The notes under the pieces: model-generated
What the model was told of the DNA's origin: nothing
The model's database searches: none
The model's input: the letters and a program-made list of their open reading frames with translations, nothing else
Origin: Paenibacillus anaericanus
GTDB taxonomy: Bacteria > Bacillota > Bacilli > Paenibacillales > Paenibacillaceae
Direction: 5' to 3'
NCBI RefSeq assembly: GCF_003994475.1
Contig: NZ_RZNY01000023.1
Location: 1-57,837, forward strand
DNA: 57,837 nt
Program-made: the position numbers and the translations under genes
Shown here: positions 55,730-57,837 of the stretch, one piece after another
Layout: each line of letters starts with the position of its first letter
Numbering within the stretch: the first letter of the stretch is position 1

Positions 55730-56419
55730 ATGAAACTAACGTATACAGGCAAAACGAAGGATGTATTCGCACTAGATAACGGCAATTATTTACTGAAATT
55801 TAAAGATGATGTCACTGGGGAAAATGGAGTGTTCGATCCTGGAGCCAATACCGTTGGGTTAGTAATGGAAGGTGCAGGTCAGGCGGGGCTTCGCTTAACA
55901 AAGTTCTTTTTTGAAAAACTAAAAGAAGCAGGAATTCCGACACATTATATAGATGCTAATATCGATGAGGCAACGATGACGGTCAAGCCCGCGACTGTGT
56001 TTGGCAAGGGACTTGAAGTTATTTGTCGCTATCGAGCTGTAGGAAGCTTTCTACGCCGCTATGGTTTATATGCACAAGAGGGTCAGCCTTTAGATGGTTT
56101 TGTTGAAGTTACACTCAAAGATGATGATCGCTTAGATCCGCCAATCAGCAAGGATGCACTCGATATGTTGGGCATACTCTCGGCAGACGAATACGAAACA
56201 TTAAAACAACTTACGAAGCAAATTAGTGATGTTATCAAAACAGAGCTGAGCCTAAAAGGTATTGAACTGTATGATATTAAATTGGAGTTCGGTCGAGTGG
56301 ACAAAGACAAGCAAATTGTTCTGATCGACGAGATTTCCGGTGGAAATATGAGAGCTTATAAAGATGGTAACTATATAGAACCACTAGATTTAGAGAGAAT
56401 GATGGTAGCAGGAAACTAA
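55730..56419 (+). CDS. purC: SAICAR synthetase (PurC homologue)
   Basis: ATP-dependent ligase joining CAIR and aspartate in purine synthesis, 229 residues. GKTKDVF near the N terminus, DDVTGENG, ICRYRAVGSF, and the active-site DEISGGNMRAY (usually DEISPD). The start at 55730 has GAGAGGATC upstream; the longer frame from 55676 is an artefact. It stands outside a pur operon and looks like the clostridial-type paralogue. The purine operon copy is presumably elsewhere. Confidence 0.85.
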   Translation: MKLTYTGKTKDVFALDNGNYLLKFKDDVTGENGVFDPGANTVGLVMEGAGQAGLRLTKFFFEKLKEAGIPTHYIDANIDEATMTVKPATVFGKGLEVICRYRAVGSFLRRYGLYAQEGQPLDGFVEVTLKDDDRLDPPISKDALDMLGILSADEYETLKQLTKQISDVIKTELSLKGIELYDIKLEFGRVDKDKQIVLIDEISGGNMRAYKDGNYIEPLDLERMMVAGN

Positions 56420-56430
56420 GGGGAATGAAT

Positions 56431-57255
56431 ATGACAAAATATAAAATGATCGTACTTGATTTGGATGATACGTTGCTAATGGATGATCATTCGATCTCAC
56501 CACGTACCAAGCAGTCATTAATGGATGCACAAGAAGCAGGAGTTAAAGTCGTACTTGCCTCAGGTCGGCCTACATTTGCCATGACGCATATTGCTAAGGA
56601 ACTGGAGCTTGAGAAATACGGTAGCTTCATTCTATCTTTTAACGGGGCCAAGATTACTAACTGTGCAACAGGTGAAGAATTGTTCAGCAGTACATTATCT
56701 CCCGAGACGGTACATGAGCTATACCATATTAGTAAACAAGAAGAAGTGGGGATTCACACCTATGTTGGGGACGATATCGTAACGCCAGCTAATAATAAGT
56801 ATACCGATATCGAAGCTGAAATTACGGGGATGCCGATTATAGAAGAAGAGCATTTTGTTCAGGCCATTCAAGAACCAGTTGTAAAAGTATTGATGGTAGA
56901 AGCACCTGAAAGACTGGTCATCTTGGAGAAGAAACTTCAACAACAACTAGAAGGCAAACTCAATGTTATGCGTTCGAAACCATTTTTCTTAGAGTTTACT
57001 GAAGTGGGTGTAGACAAAGGAACGAGTTTGCATCATCTCATTCAGAAATTAAATATTCAGCAAGAAGAGGTTATTGCGATTGGCGACAGCTACAATGACC
57101 TTGCGATGATAGAGTTTGCTGGACTTGGTGTAGCAATGGGCAACGCGCCTGATGATATTAAAGCAATTGCTAACTACGTAACCGATACGAATATGGAAGA
57201 CGGAGTGGCGAAAGTAGTAGAAACGTTTATTCTGGACAAGATTGTACGTATATAA
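56431..57255 (+). CDS. Cof-type HAD phosphatase
   Basis: HAD superfamily hydrolase of about 274 residues with a C2 cap (Cof/YkrA/YwpJ group). Motif I VLDLDDTLL, motif II ASGRP, motif III Lys in DKGTS, and motif IV IGDSYNDLAM. Usual substrates are sugar phosphates or FMN/PLP-type phosphates. It is 11 nt downstream of purC and probably cotranscribed. The ATG at 56431 is favoured by spacing from AAGGGG. Confidence 0.9.
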   Translation: MTKYKMIVLDLDDTLLMDDHSISPRTKQSLMDAQEAGVKVVLASGRPTFAMTHIAKELELEKYGSFILSFNGAKITNCATGEELFSSTLSPETVHELYHISKQEEVGIHTYVGDDIVTPANNKYTDIEAEITGMPIIEEEHFVQAIQEPVVKVLMVEAPERLVILEKKLQQQLEGKLNVMRSKPFFLEFTEVGVDKGTSLHHLIQKLNIQQEEVIAIGDSYNDLAMIEFAGLGVAMGNAPDDIKAIANYVTDTNMEDGVAKVVETFILDKIVRI

Positions 57256-57352
57256 TAAGGCGTAAAATCTAGATTAGCGCTTGACCATGAATCGACCCAT
57301 GAATCAACCCATGAATCGAAGGGGATTACGAATGCGAATGGCTGTAACGCTG

Positions 57353-57534
57353 TAACGGAACTCAGCGACCTTATTTGCGGTTTATTACACAGTTCTGAAT
57401 TCTAACGGAACCAGCAGACGTTATTTCATCATGATTCATGCATTAGAGCATCATTTGGAGAAATAAGGTCTTTCAGTTCCGTTAGAATGTTATGCGATCC
57501 TCGAAACTCAAAATAAGGGCCACTGGTTCCGTTA
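57353..57534. repeat. Four-copy palindromic intergenic repeat cluster
   Basis: A 24-nt unit TAACGGAAC..(10)..TTATTT occurs at 57353-57376 and 57403-57426 on the plus strand and at 57461-57484 and 57511-57534 on the minus strand. Spacing is regular (50, 58 and 50 bp), giving a large dyad, as in bacterial interspersed mosaic elements. No gene is present. Confidence 0.85.
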
Positions 57535-57537
57535 GAT

Positions 57538-57579
57538 ACAAAAACACTATGGGAAATGAAATTCCCATAGTGTTTTTGT
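57538..57579. terminator. Strong bidirectional terminator hairpin
   Basis: Perfect 18-bp stem ACAAAAACACTATGGGAA / TTCCCATAGTGTTTTTGT with loop ATGAAA; T-rich on both strands. It could end the purC-HAD transcript. Confidence 0.9.
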
Positions 57580-57613
57580 TTACTTACGCTATATGTTCTA
57601 TTTATTAAAATCG

Positions 57614-57825
57614 GCTCATACCTGAAATCAGTGCTTGACAAGAACCAGCGTGCCAGTGGAGTTTTGGAGGAATGTGGACAAGCAAAGCGTTCGCCTTTAA
57701 ATGAGAATTTCAACCACTACAATCATGTAATCAGGAAATTCTTATTTAACAGCGATGGTAACATCCTCCAAAACGTAACGTTACTTCCTGTTTTATTTTG
57801 TCAAGCACCGATTTTGGTTTTGAGC
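57614..57825. mobile_element. MITE-like element with 28-bp terminal inverted repeats
   Basis: 57614-57641 and the reverse complement of 57798-57825 match at 23 of 28 positions, with a perfect core GTGCTTGACAA (57631-57641 / 57798-57808). An inner inverted repeat GTTTTGGAGG (57661-57670) pairs with CCTCCAAAAC (57765-57774). At 212 bp there is no transposase; a 66-codon open frame across it is not credible. It is probably a non-autonomous relic of an insertion sequence. Confidence 0.65.
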
Positions 57826-57837
57826 TTTTAAATCAAT

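Noticed and set aside
57631..57831. 66-residue open frame at the right edge
   Set aside because: It lies inside the terminal inverted repeats of the MITE-like element and has no coding signals.

Overview
The window looks like a chromosome segment from a Paenibacillus-type member of the Bacillales. The evidence is low-to-moderate GC, strong AGGAGG-type ribosome binding sites with many TTG/GTG starts, intrinsic terminators after most genes, an S-layer-anchored GH16 glucanase with a cre box, a ComA-like response regulator, a DbpA/YxiN helicase, and clusters of short intergenic repeats. No rRNA, tRNA, CRISPR array or complete insertion sequence was seen.

Layout. 1-490: covarying hairpin repeats and a 23-copy heptamer array. 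489-7512: two M28 peptidases, an SDR with a divergent HxlR regulator, a small exported protein and a MerR/GyrI-like regulator. 7695-12060: a soluble multi-PAS histidine kinase with a ComA-like regulator. 12376-19008: chemosensory operon cheY-mcp-cheW-cheA-cheB (no cheR seen), followed by an alpha/beta-hydrolase-fold protein whose nucleophile serine is replaced. 19292-24091: SLH-GH16-CBM cell-surface beta-glucanase with a clear sigma-A promoter and cre site. 24282-33154: thrC, a secreted protein of unknown function, an MFS exporter with TetR and MarR regulators, an ArsA/Get3-like ATPase with a small partner, greA and rlmN. 33218-37220: a predicted RNA methyltransferase, then an operon of HMA protein, variant P1B ATPase and Crp/Fnr regulator behind a perfect FNR box. 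37327-42990: FlxA-like protein, alkaline phosphatase, oleate hydratase and DbpA.

43299-52338 is the most interesting part. It is a compact, mostly overlapping operon encoding a BtrH-like C39-fold protein fused to a second domain, an acyl carrier protein, a three-gene ABC-2 exporter, a complete ketosynthase, a degenerate ketosynthase/chain-length-factor-like partner, a FabG-type ketoreductase, a phosphopantetheinyl transferase and a FabZ-type dehydratase. There is no enoyl reductase, acyltransferase, thioesterase or cyclase. The simplest reading is a highly reducing type II PKS that builds a conjugated polyenoyl-ACP, hands it to an acceptor through the BtrH-like protein, and exports the product. 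Two near-identical 30-nt hairpin elements flank the cluster.

52714-57837: a lone phiLC3-type holin, an aldo/keto reductase, a MerR-TipAS regulator, glutathione peroxidase, a PurC homologue and a Cof-type HAD phosphatase. The end of the window holds a four-copy palindromic repeat cluster, a bidirectional terminator and a MITE-like element with 28-bp terminal inverted repeats. Functions are assigned from motifs read by eye; no database search was possible.
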